From positions 2,542,001 to 2,606,000 of the forward strand of contig BTPP01000003.1 in assembly GCA_037102815.1 (NCBI GenBank): 64,000 bases of DNA, read 5' to 3'. The stretch is from Neurospora intermedia (lineage: Eukaryota; Ascomycota; Sordariomycetes; Sordariales; Sordariaceae). The position numbers and the translations under genes are program-made. Position 1 is the stretch's first letter. Each line of letters starts with the position of its first letter. Under the pieces are notes generated by a model, which was not told the origin of the DNA, searched no databases, and saw only the letters and a program-made list of their open reading frames with translations. Below are positions 10,456-23,036 of the stretch, in pieces.

Positions 10456-11675
10456 CCCCCTTTTTTCCTTCCGTCTGTTTTGTTTTCCATTCAACGACGA
10501 AGCTTGATAGGTGAAGCCCGTGGATCCATGGCACTGAATGCACGGTCAGAGGCTGAAACACCTGTAGCAAACAAGGCATGGGGTTCACCAACTATAGAGT
10601 GCTATCATGGATGATGGAAAGAGCAATCCCTCGCCTCCTTGCACCCCGCAAAGCCGCCTTCCGTCCTGCAGCAAGGTCATTTATACTACCGTTCTGAGTT
10701 GAGTCGCGATGCGTTTGAGTTCTGTAGCGTGCTGCGGCACGTCCATCTCGGATGGAACCTGAATGGAACTTTTACTCCCGATCTGCAGCACGCGCCAGAC
10801 ACCGTCACGCTCCACAACACACTGTGCACCACCAAACGTGGGAAACAGCCGACGTCAGCGTCAGACAATGGCGTAGTGTACAAGTGCGCTAGGTATGTAT
10901 GGAGATCAGTGCCTGCCGCTCTGCTGTCTGTCAAGTTGCGCACCCGTTCGCATCAGCGTTGCTGAATCACCAGCCTCCACTGCACACCGGAACGGACAGA
11001 GGTAACATCCCAAAGGAAGCCCAGGTCGGATGAGGAGCCCTCTCCGGCCGCGAGTGGTTTCTCACTGACAGTTTCTCCAACACACGTTCACAGCGCAATG
11101 CAATCGACAGCGCTCCACCGAACTGCACTGCACCACACCGCACCACACATGTCCGGGGTTACGTCTTGCAAATCGTCCCGAGTGGCGGGGAGGGAGGCTG
11201 TCTAAGGGGCATTTGCTTGGCAGAATGTCCGAATTCCAGGAAAGTGTTGGTTGCCGCAAGACGATATTCGTATGTGCAAGGAATATATACTCCGTACTTT
11301 GAAAAAAGCATCTATGTAGCTGGTAGGCCAGCTCGTTCACCGTTTTCACCTCCAAAATCCCCCGGCCTGTATATCCAACCCCACCCGCGGCTGTCTGGCG
11401 AGGAATCCATTCTTGGGGAGTACTGCCGTGATAGGAGAGTTTTAAGCCTGAAAGCCATTGTGGCAACCGCCATAGCAGTGTTACCGGCCGTACTACACAT
11501 GACAACACAAGAAAACGTGTTCCTGTGGAATCGAGTGGTGTATATATGATGCGCTCGGGCTCGAAATCCGTGTTAAGATTCTGTGTCTGTGAGACGCTCG
11601 TGGGGAAAAAGCTGGTGGTTTGGCCCATGAGCGGGCAACGACAAAAGAGACCAACAGCCCCTGTCATTGAGAGGA

Positions 11676-11693
11676 GGGGGGGGGGGGGGGGGG
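11676..11693. repeat. G18 homopolymer
   Basis: An uninterrupted run of about 18 G occurs in non-coding DNA. The exact length is prone to sequencing error. Confidence 0.85.
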
Positions 11694-14600
11694 AACACCG
11701 CAGGAAGAAGCATCAAGTTGAGCGAAATCTCACAAGCGAAGAACACATCCCATTTTTACTCCAATAGAACCATGAGCACGTGAACTCGCTCACTCCTTGC
11801 CCCTTGCAAGTTAAGCCTTTTGATCAATAATCCTTACACGGCTCGGCTGGGATCTCGCCATGGGCAGTCGCGGTGTAGAAGGAATGTTGTGAGTATACCC
11901 TATCTCCACAGGTACTGATATATCGAGACGTGATGATACTTGGGCTCATCCATTGCTAATTACCCAAAAGGAGCAAAGGATATCGAAACGGGTACGTAGG
12001 TCTTGGGAGATCCTTTCCGCGTCCCCAGTCCAGGTCCATAGCAGTGCCGGCTGAAAACGAAAGACCCAACAACGGAGCAGTCACCAAAACCAACGGGGCT
12101 ACCCAATTTTGGATACCTACCAATTTGCCAAGTAGCCCAGCAGGCCCATGCCGCTCATGCATCCACACATTCTCGTGGACGTCATGCACGTGTTGCTTGG
12201 TAAAGATCCTCGCCGGCTTGTTGCAGTGCCTGTTAACTGCCATGAAGCAGGCCATATACTTGCGTATCGACATGCCCCCGTCCTCAAAAGAGCCATTTGT
12301 ATGGTTCCCTCCCAACTCCGCGTGTCCCGAGCTCACAGCAGGACCTCTAAACCACTGCTTGATGTGCTCGCCAAGGTGTTCCGAGGGAGCACACTGAAAG
12401 AGAACGAGATTTTCCCCTGTGGACACAGGTGGCATGGGGTCCATACAGATTCACCCAGATCCATGCCCTCATACCAGACCCATTGGACCTGACGGCTCGA
12501 CAAGTGACGGGGCGGAACCGGACCGGTAAGTGGTGTTAGACGGACAACTGCCAAGTATAGACAACCTGTAACCCAATTCCACCAAGAGGATAAAACCGTT
12601 GATGAGCAGCTGAGCCCGCTCTGCTGAGGTGATGACCGTGATGGGTGACCGCCGATTCCAAACAGATTGGGCCAGCGGGCCAAAAGCAGAAACCCAGACT
12701 GGGAAAGAAACTTATAAGAGTGCAAAAGAGGGTGAAGATGATCAGGTCAAACAAGGGGGTGAGAGGTAAAGAAGTGAGTAGACTAGCTGTCGGGCGAGTC
12801 GCCAACAGAAGGGCGCTATTCGCGCCGTCACCTCGCCATCGCCATCAGTGCCTGTGAAGTCCTCCGGTTCCCCACTTCGTAATTGTCCAAGACCCATTAC
12901 CCCATGTCACGGCATCCATCCCATCCCATCCCAGGAAAATGAATTTGGCTGCCATGTAGTGTATGTGTGTACATAGTACATGCGCTGCAGAAATTCCAAG
13001 GTAATGTAGAGGTCGTCAGGGCGCGTTCACTAAGGTACTGTAGCCTTGTGGTGTGGTGCTGCAGATGGTAGAACGGGTAAAATTGAAAAGGATCCAGTTT
13101 CTGTTCCAGCTTCTGCCTGTGTGCTGACTAGGGCCGTTCCACTCTTGACGCGACCAGGGAGGTGCCCTGCTCTTCACTTCGTGCTCTGATCTCCGTATCC
13201 ATCGTTCCATTCAGTCATCCAAGCCCATCGTTTCTGCTCTCTCGGTTTCTTTTCCTGGTGGAAACTCCAACCTCTCTACCTCTCAAGTTTTTGATTATTC
13301 TTCTTTTTCATTTTATTTTATCTTATTTTATTGTTTTCGAGCTGCTCTACCGTGTCTCACGTATCTACATCCAGACGTTCCACTTGCGTGCTTCACCAAA
13401 CAAGGAAACCCGAACAGTACCTTGGTACCTAACCACCTTGACCAGCAACAACACCTAGGACCTGGAAGGCAATAACAAAAAACACTGCCCCAATTACCAA
13501 CTGCGTTTACGCACCACGCCGGCCCACCAATCGTGTCAATCGACCAATCTCCCCTATTTTGTACATAGCACTCCGTCACCCGAACTCGTACTCTGTACCT
13601 GATCTCGTCCCGTCTCTTTTAAGTCTTCCTCTGTTTTCCTATTCATCATTCTTTGGCCTCCTTTTTTTCTTTTTGGATTTTGACCTTTTCACTTGTGTGA
13701 ATCCGTCTTTCCCTTCTCTCGTGCATCTTCAGACCTCCCGTCTTCAATCGCCCCGACCTCTCTCCACTTTGATCGACGCCTGCCCCAGATTCGAGACTTG
13801 TGTTGACGCCGGCTCACCCATCGCCCAAACAATTTTCTTCTTCGATTTTCGGCGAACCCCCTTCGCCAACGCTCGTTGTTGGGTGCTGTCAGAACTGCAG
13901 ATCTAACCGGCAAACCACCGACGACTGTCATACGGATTTCCGCAAGCCTATTTGACACGCACAAAAAAAAAGAGTGTAGAGTGTCAAGAACATACCGACA
14001 GGCTACGAGGCATATACCACAAATCTGTGTTAATCGGTGGCATTCCCCCTAGTTCGTAAGTGCAAACTTCTTGTCTCTCGTTGGGTCTGACGGCGGCTGT
14101 AGTTTGCTGCCAGTGCGCATTACCTCTAACATCCCAATTATGCATGCACCTGGAAGTGCCTGGGGTACCTGGAGTGCCTCGGATTTCCCACCCCATGCTC
14201 TCTTTGAATGCGCCTGGGATCAGGACAGGCAGGCACGGGCATACAAGGACGCGCCGCCATGTCTGCTCGTACCTGCTGCGCTCCCGCCCGCCTTGATGTG
14301 CGCCAGTGCCAATAGATGTCACCCTGTCACCTGAAAAGTCCAAGCCAGAGTCCGGGGGTTGGGGATTGGCGATTGGCGGTTGGCGATTGGCGATATTGAC
14401 GGAATCGTCCTTCTTTCCCGACCTCCAGCACCGCTCGTCGGTTTCCCCTACTGGCACAGTCGCGCTCCGTGCAACACTTCGGGCACTCGCATTGATGTAC
14501 TCACTCCTTGTCGTCCGTTGCTAACCTTGGCCCTCTTCATCCTGCAGGTTGCCGATATCTTTCATATCCAGTGCGCTCAGTCATTGAGGAGGTGAAACCG

Positions 14601-14818
14601 AATTTCGACCTACAGAAAGATATCGCTTCACCAGGTTAGCAGCGTTCGTCACTCGCGCCTCCTTACGACACCACAGCCCGTCAAAGCACTGCCAAATCGC
14701 AGCTCGCGCGCCAGAGCAACAGAAAGAGGCCATAACCCTCTTTAACGGGCCTGACTGGGCGGAGTTAAAAAAGGCGTCTGTCTTATAGCCGGTTAAGGAA
14801 ACCGCCCCGGACATCTAT

Positions 14819-17777
14819 ATGCCTAGATTCTCGGTCGCGTTTGGAAGGCGGAAGTCGACCGCTGAAAACGCTGACAATGCTCCGGCAGAGCCGTCCTTTC
14901 GTGTTCTGGAGCGTCCCGATGCTGGCGGGAACAAATTCCATGAGGCTGGCAAATCTTTCGATGGGGCCATGAGGTTGGGAGGCAAGGCCCCTTCTAGGCC
15001 TAAAACGAGTGGCAGCGATATACATCACGACAATTTGTTCGCCGGCATCAACAGGTAAGAGCAGAGTCATTGCTTTCCTCCCCCTGATACCTGCCCAACC
15101 CTAGTCCTATCCCTTCTGACCCTGTCGGCTGTTGAAATTTCCTCTCGTGCTCTCATCTCACCTTGTTCGCGGTTCGTCCTGGTTTACATCCTCACCAGGT
15201 CTCTTTTTGCGCTGAGTTGACTGGCTAACCGCCTAAAGGGGAAGCGCATCCTCGAGCACCACCAAGGCCACGTCGACTGACAACTCCTCGCGCCATAGCA
15301 ACTCTTCCACTGCACCATCATCTGCTGATTCTGGTGATGTACCGGTGCCGCCTATCCCCAAGTCTTCTTCGGCGGGACTCTTGAAGGCTGCCGGTCGAAC
15401 GTTCTCTTTTGGGGGAGGAAAGAAGCCTCTGCCCGTTTCGCCGGCTGAACAAGAGCCAGTCCCGCCGCTGAATTCCGGAGCCCAGGATTATAATCAAATC
15501 TTGGCTCCTACTAGACCAAGGGCTACAACTACTTCGACCTCGACGACCGTAACACCACCCAGAGTGGAGGACGACCTTGGCATGGATTTGGGTGGTGACT
15601 TTGAGAAGATGGTGCTTGGAAATGAGAAGAGAGTTACAATGGTGGGCAAGCAGAACAATCAGAACAGCCAAACTACACAACCCGGCTTGGGACCGAGATC
15701 CTTGACTGGAAATCGTCTCAGCCAGCCGTCGCCTATTCAGGTTGACAGAACCGCAAAGGTGGAGCCTGCGCAACCGTCATGGACCAGCCAGCGCTCTAAC
15801 GACCAGCTGCTCTCGCCAACTAGCCCTCCCCATTCACCCCGAAACAGGGAAATGACCTCTCCTCCGTCCCGCCATATGTCGCCTTTGGCTCGCGAGGCTA
15901 CTCGACCAAACGCCTCCCCAGAATCGAACCCAAGGAAGCCGCTGCTCGCGCACCAAAACTCGGACACGGAACAGGGCGACGGCGAAGATGAGGAGGCAAG
16001 GCTTTTGATGGATTCGTTATCCACTGTGAGCAAGTATATGGATGAAGGAGGTGCGCAATCTATATCCGGCCCCTCTGCTGGTTCACGGTATCGCAGGGGT
16101 GGAAACGGTCTGCCCTCTGGGTTCAAGGACACTGCTCTGGGTGATGACGATAGTCTTTTCGATACCAACCACAGCTACGCATACGAAACAACAGTGAGCC
16201 GTAACCGTGCCCAAGACATGCAGTCACAAGGGGCCAACAAGGTCATGACCCCGGCCGAGTTTGAGAAGTATCGAAAGGATAAGGAACGTCAGGAAAGGGA
16301 GCGGCAAATGGACATTGCAAGAAACCAGGACAAAAGCACGGCTGGCGAGGAAGATGATGAGGACAACTACGATGATGAGGAGGATGATCTGGAAAAGGCA
16401 AAACAGCAAGCAAAGCAGAGGAAGAAGCAGGAAGCCCATATGTCCGTTTACCGACAGCAAATGATGAAGGTTACTGGAGAGTCGGCGAACGCACCCATGC
16501 CACGGCCTAACCTCCAAATGTCTTTCAGCACTCCAAATCTGCAGATTTCTGCGACAGGACCAGCCACGTCAGATAATTCGGATGAAGACGAGGAAGTTCC
16601 TCTGGCCATTCTCGCCGCCCATGGCTTTCCCAACAAGAACCGGCCTCCGACCCGTTTGAGCACCATGATGTCGAACCCCAACCTCCGCGCCGCGCAGGAA
16701 CCTAGCTATCAACGGCCAGGGTCTGCAGCTGGCGGAGCAGCGGCAGCGATAGGCGGTCACCTCCCAGCTTTTGCCAGGAACCTACCTCAGGACCCCTTCC
16801 TCGGTGCCGGTCTCGTTCGCAACAATCCGCGCGAAAACTTTGCCCTGGGAGGAGGTAGCCCTGCTCCCGTTTATCCCAACCCGGCCGGCCCTCCTGGTGG
16901 CCTAATTGGCGTCATTGCAAGCGAAGAAAGAGCGAGAGCAATGAGACGGGGCAGCCCTCATATTGAAGCTCAACGGCCCAATTCTGGTGCTGCCACCTTC
17001 GATCCTCTTGCCGGCATTCCTCCGCACATGCTGTACCCCAATAAGCCTAACCTGACTCCCGGGGACCAAGCACAAATTCAGATGACCCAGCAGATGCAGC
17101 AGTTCATGCAGATGCAGATGCAATTCATGCAGATGATGGCGGGGCAAAACGGCACTGGAGCACCACGTCCAGAAGGGCATATGGCCACAGGTTCAATTGG
17201 AAGCATAGGCTCTGCGGCCGGCATGTCTGGCGGGTTTGCTGGATTGCCGCCAATGCATGGTGTTCCCGGTGGCCTGGGACTTGGCGGACCTGATTTGCGG
17301 CATTCCTTCATGGGCAATGAATCGATGCTAGATCTTCCCCCCCCTCGAGGCGATGCCCAGAAGCGCACCATGAGCATGGTCCAGCCCAGCTCGGCATCCT
17401 GGATCCATCCGCAACAACCTGCTGGTTTTGCTCCGTCAATTCGAGTTACAGGAGGTTATGCGCCGTCGATCGCACCGTCGGAACGCAGCAACGTTGGGCT
17501 TCCTGGCCGATACCGGCCCGTATCACAAATGGCACCCCCAGCTCTACCAGCAATGTCGGCAACTGTGCAGCCGTTGGGCGCAAGTCATATGCGCAAGTCC
17601 TCGACCATGTCGGGGGTCAACCAGCCTACTGTTACCGCAAAGCAGTCCGGCAGTGCTTCGGATGACGACGACGACGAGCAAGGATGGGAGGACATGAAGG
17701 CCAAACGCGAGAAAAAGAGGTCCCTGTGGAAGAGGAAGAAGTCAGTGAGTGGCGATGCCGGCACACTTATCATGTGA
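14819..17777 (+). CDS. large disordered Q/P/S-rich protein, conserved-type hypothetical
   Basis: Two exons: 14819-15054 and 15239-17777, with intron 15055-15238 (GTAAGA...AAAG). Joining them keeps the frame and gives about 924 residues. The start has a compact basic N-terminus (MPRFSVAFGRRKS). The rest is mostly low complexity: Ser/Pro-rich to about residue 330, then a charged, probably coiled-coil stretch (E-F-E-K-Y-R-K-D-K-E-R, a D/E run, K-Q-Q-A-K-Q-R-K-K). Next come Gly/Pro-rich and Gln/Met-rich segments (Q-Q-M-Q-Q-F-M-Q-M-Q-M), and finally an acidic patch and a basic tail (W-E-D-M-K-A-K-R-E-K-K-R...W-K-R-K-K). There is no signal peptide, membrane segment or catalytic domain. I do not recognise a function; the composition suits a scaffold or cytoskeleton-associated protein, which is speculation. 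It is convergent with RIB4. Confidence 0.85.
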
Positions 17778-18447
17778 AAGTGATATACCCTTGTGCCAAG
17801 GACCGTAGGAATTCCCCAGACCGAAGTTGGATAGGGTTGGGCAGTTTGTTTCTTGTGTCTCGGGCTCCGCGTGACAAGAGGGAAGGATAGGAGATGTAAG
17901 TTGAGGTTCGAACATATTGTAAATGCGCATCACTTTAAAAAAGGGCGGTCTTTGTTTACTGGGCGAGATGGGAGTTCAATTACCTGCTATCTTCATTCAT
18001 TCGAACTGCTTGGGGGACGTTTCACGATAGACATACACAACCCATCAGTAATATAGTAATTCCAATGTCACGCATGGTCGAATACTTTATACCTCGCCCA
18101 CGTTGTCATCGAGCGCATCGAGCGCATCTCAACCTGGGATGGAGTTCTAGCCCTTAGTAAAGCGGTGCATCCTCCCATTGGGACGAGACCTGCCTGTCCT
18201 TCGACTGTGCAAAGTTTTCATCACACGAAGCATCAGTCGTGTCACAAAGTGCTCTTGGTCACCCCCCTCTCCCCGCGTCTAAAGTACGAACAAACCAGGC
18301 TAGAAATGGGTCCCATGCATATTTACTGGCCGCTACCATAGATGATATTTCTCTCTCTTGATGTGAAGCTTATGGAATTGTAAGCGTTTCTATATTGGTT
18401 ATATGTCTCCTCTTCGTGATCCTCGTCCCAACCCACATGATCGACCG
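17778..18447. other. convergent 3' intergenic region
   Basis: This 670-bp stretch lies between the stop codons of two convergent genes. It holds their 3' untranslated regions and no supported gene. Confidence 0.7.
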
Positions 18448-19263
<816 letters not shown>

Positions 19264-20620
19264 TGTGTAGGTATGTGTGCGTATGGTTGCGTGTGCTTGG
19301 GGAACTGGTCTGGTGTGGACGATCGGCGGTTCTTGTGATGGTTGCGCCTTCGGCTTTCCTTTATGACGAGCTTGGAGTTGGTATTTTGTCTAGAGCTTGT
19401 GATACCCGTGAAGGGGAGAAGAGGAACCTTCGTTGGAGCATGAAGGTTTGGCTGGCCGGACGCTACGGGCTCAGATAGGTACCCTACGGAGCATTTAGCA
19501 GCACCGTACATGCATACCATAGCTCAACCACACAACATGTGCAGCTCTAGCAGGGATGTATCTGCTATTTCCAGAACCTCACATGGGTAGCAAGAAGTGG
19601 CTCACACCCACGTCTTACCTTTCACGTAATCGTGGTGCCGTCCTCGTCGCCTTGCGGTCTGCATCGGCCACAGAGCTATGAAAACTTCAAGATATTTCCC
19701 GCATCATACCTTTGCCGGGCTCGCGTGGCAAGCCTGGGGCTCTTCTGGTGAAGTGTATGTGCCAACGCCTGCCGTGGCGAAATTGATGGCGAGAATACCT
19801 CGAGGACGTCCTCCCTCCTGGTGATACTTTCAATGGGCACCGCAGGTAGAAGATACCAGCCCGGCGAGGATGGCTTCACCCTGTCTCTGAGCGTTGTGCG
19901 GTCGTTTGATCATCACCTTCAATTCAGGTTCAACTTCGAGTTTTAGGATGTCCCTGTTACCCTGCTTGCTCTAAGTCTTGGGATTTTTTTTATATTTTGT
20001 TTATTTTTATTTTTTTGGGTGGGGGAGGAAGGTTCAGGACAACCTCTTCAATCTGAAATTCTATGTACGCACGTGGCAGATCAATCCGACAGCAATCAGG
20101 CTCGATATTCGTGCGTTGGTATCAGTCACATGCATGTGCAACGCAAAAACTCGTGATCCTGAACATCGCGTTAGCGTAGCCAGTAGACAAAGGTGTCAGC
20201 GCTATGTATGTCGTGCTTAACTGTACAAACGATAATAGTGCGAATCGTCCTTCAAACTGAAAGCAAGTACAAACACCGTTCTCAGTCAAGGTCCGTAACA
20301 GCGGAAAGACTCGGCGGGAACCAGTAATATCATTTCCACCGCTGAACGCCTGTCTTGGCATTGGCCATTTGGAGCCACTCATCTGGAATGAACTCTGACA
20401 AGTTAAGAAGAAATGGCATTTTGGGAACCTCTTGATGAGTCCCCTCCAAATGCCGAGATACAAGAAATGTGCCTTCATATTCAAATCAGTGTGGTTGGTC
20501 CAGCTTACAAAGTATATAGTATCCTTACGTTACGTTATGGTGGTTGGTTAGGAGAACGGCATATTCTCAGTTTGGTCATTTTCTTTTTTTATCCTTGTAT
20601 CCTTGTCAAAGTGCGATCAG

Positions 20621-20655
<35 letters not shown>

Positions 20656-21589
20656 TGCAATTCGAGTTCCTACTAGAAATATCCCGTACGCCCTTTGAAA
20701 TTCATCGATCCTAAATCGATCAAAAGTTTTATCATGAATTACCATTTTGGTTTCAAACGTATCAGATACGCGGTGTTCTACCGTTGGAAACATTTCAAGA
20801 TCGATAGACCTAAACGAATGCGTCCGGAGGCCCATTCCAGAAGGGATGCTCAAGCGGACAAGGCGTTTGGCGGTGGAATAGAGAGAATGAGGGAATGGCT
20901 TGTATCACATATGGAGTCAAGGACCTTCCATGGGTCGCCGTACGACGAGGACACTAAGCCACTCAGGATGTGGATGAAGTCCAGGTATAAATTATTTCCC
21001 TTGCGTTGTTGAGGATGTATCACATTTCTGATGGCAGGGGCCGGCTGAGAATGTAATTCTGCGTTTTCCCTCCTGGCAGGAGTTCGCCCTACATCGACGG
21101 GCCGACGAAGACTGGTTTGTCCACTTTCACCTCCTTAAGTCCAGATGAAGTCTGCATCTAGGCCCCAACAAGCCGTGAAAGATGGCCCTAGAACGGATGC
21201 GATCCCATCTCAAAGCGATGAACCTCGGCTAGAACGCCACATGAAAGCGGTCGGTCACTCAAAGATGGGAATGGGGTGGATGAAATGAAAAAAAAAAAAA
21301 AACGGCGGGATAGATGGACCCAAGTGTTTACTCGTCCTGGTGAATATGATGGATCTCGAACCTCGTTGGGACGGCGATTCCATGGCGACTGCGTCGTCTG
21401 AATGGATGTATCGAGGATGATCCTCAGAATCGTTACCCTCTCGGGTACAAAAAGATGGGGTCTGCCTCCTTTTTGGAAGCGTTTGGATTCCTTTCCTCAT
21501 CATCTTTCATACTCCTGTACTAGTCATTCACTGCCAGCTTCCTTTCTTGCTCTCACCTCCACCTCGACCCTACTGTCAACATCGGCACC
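19264..21589. other. intergenic region without a supported gene
   Basis: About 2.3 kb between divergently transcribed genes. It contains a 32-base A run at 20621-20652 and a shorter A run at about 21286-21301. The short open stretches present (for example plus 20695-21012) show no recognisable domain or splice continuation. Promoters of both flanking genes must lie here. Confidence 0.5.
20621..20652. repeat. A32 homopolymer
   Basis: An uninterrupted run of 32 A in non-coding DNA, preceded by a T-rich stretch at about 20578-20590. Confidence 0.9.
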
Positions 21590-22380
21590 ATGCGATCCTC
21601 AGCTCTCCTCTCGGGAGCCATTTTGGCCATCCTTCAGGTAAGAACTCCTGTTGGCAAGCTTGTGGCTCCGTTCCACACACAACTATGCTGATACTCGGCT
21701 GTTAGGCTATCCCGTCGAGTGCCCTACCGGCTTCTGATGCCAAATCGGCCCACGATTCTATCTTTGGTTACGGAATCGAGGATATTATCTGGGAAGTCAA
21801 GGCCCACCCGGATGGCCCTACCATGAACGTGACCGGCACCATTCAGCAGGTTTACGATGCCCTGGACAAAGCCAACCCCAACTTCCGTAAGGATTTTGGC
21901 ATCGACAACACCGCCGACAGCCCTGTGTTCGCTATGGCCACTGAGTCCGACAGCTCTTACGAGCTCGAGTCGCTTGTCTGCAATGTGTTCGATTATGCTC
22001 AAAGGACTGCTACCACGAAGGGCATCGAGTACCTCAATAATGTACCCGGTACGCCTGCCAACGGACCCGGTCCCGGCAACTGCGGGCGCGTCAGCTGCTC
22101 CTATGAAAGCGCTATTTATTGGTGCAATGATGTAAGTGCTATGTTCTAGAGGTGAAGACGACTGTCCCAGTTGCTAACCTTACCCATCGCCTTACAGAAC
22201 CCGGACGTCAAATCACTCGACTCGTACGGCTCCATCGGTTGGGCTGCTCAGTTTGTTCTCAACTCCCACAACAGGGACTGTGCCACGATTTGGGGCGAAC
22301 TTCCCGAAGACAACGGCGTCAAGGGTCGGGTTTTCGTTAAGGGCAACTGGAACGTTGTCGTCCGCAAAGATGATTGCTAA
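21590..22380 (+). CDS. small secreted six-cysteine protein, effector-like
   Basis: Three exons: 21590-21637, 21706-22131 and 22198-22380, with introns bounded by GTAAGA/TTAG and GTAAGT/ACAG. The product is 218 residues. The N-terminus (MRSSALLSGAILAILQ, then A-I-P-S-S-A-L-P) is a typical signal peptide, and the first intron splits it. Cysteines are at 108, 142, 147, 156, 186 and at the very last residue 218, which fits three disulfides. One N-glycosylation site is at N57-V-T. The second half has a compact pattern, C-G-R-V-S-C-S-Y-E-S-A-I-Y-W-C-N-D, and ends W-N-V-V-V-R-K-D-D-C. There is no transmembrane segment or GPI signal. I do not recognise the family. Size, secretion and cysteines are shared by many fungal effectors and extracellular antimicrobial proteins, so a host- or competitor-directed role is only a possibility. 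Confidence 0.85.
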
Positions 22381-23036
22381 AATGAATGCTCATGGTGCAT
22401 GCGTACCTGGGGGTCAGCACTATGGACTCGAATGTCATGGATGTTCCTGCCTAGGCATCCCCAGTGGGCCATAAGCCTCGAGCGAGGAGTGGAGGGAGGC
22501 AGAAGACGCGTGCCCTATGTGTGCTAGAGTTCATGAGGAAAGAACAAACCTTTGCATTACTACCTAGAGGTACCTAGGCTTATGTGCCACTCAAGGTACC
22601 TGGAGGTAATACTAGTCCACATCCCGTCTCGTAACTTCCTTGTTGAATGTTAGAGCAGTCACTCCTTCTCTTTTTGCCATATCCTACAAAATGAAAATCA
22701 CTTCTTACTGGCTACCTTACTTACCGAGCTGTCGAATCCTCAAAATTTGTTGCCCTCTTGCAAATAAGTTGTCTTTGCATCCGAGCCGGTTTCAGTGGCA
22801 TTATCATCTGTCCACCTCTTCTCACAACGACATACATACCTAGGTAACTAGGAGGAAGGGAGAGAGCACTGTATCTCCAAGTGAAACTGTCCTGCTGGTT
22901 TACCTCTACTCTTATCTTTTCTGCTGCAACCACTCATTTGTTTTCGCCGATTTTTGTCGTTGTGTGGCGCTCAGGCTGCCAGATGCGCCTTCTATCCTTA
23001 AGCCTATCCTCAAAACTACCCCCTGGAATATCCAAC
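22381..23036. other. intergenic region with CCTAGGTA-type palindromes
   Basis: Non-coding. TACCTAGAGGTACCTAGG at 22561-22578, AAGGTACCTGG at about 22593 and ACCTAGGTAACTAGG at about 22837 are variants of a palindromic word that recurs in other intergenic regions of the window. The promoter of the MLH2-like gene lies here. Confidence 0.5.

Larger units (their letters stand above)
9798..14818. other. gene-poor spacer and leader of the next gene
   Basis: No coding region is supported in these 5 kb. The open stretches present overlap each other on both strands and match no family. The part from about 13.2 to 14.0 kb is CT-rich on the plus strand, as in fungal leaders. A plausible leader intron runs 14056-14547: donor GTAAGTG, branch CTAAC at about 14520, acceptor CTGCAG. 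Homopolymers lie at 10433-10455 and 11676-11693, and a GATTGGC-type minisatellite at about 14358-14396. Confidence 0.5.

Noticed and set aside
11062-11667. 201-codon minus-strand open frame
   Set aside because: No recognisable domain, overlapped by open frames on the other strand, in a simple-sequence-rich spacer.
20695-21012. 105-codon plus-strand open frame
   Set aside because: No signal, domain or splice continuation; probably chance.
21340-21380. Possible tRNA B-box (GGTTCGAGATCC) on the minus strand
   Set aside because: The flanking bases do not form a T-arm, and no A-box or acceptor stem fits.
22881-23036. Upstream Met for the MLH2-like protein
   Set aside because: Would add 52 residues, including a hydrophobic segment, before the conserved MutL N-terminus.
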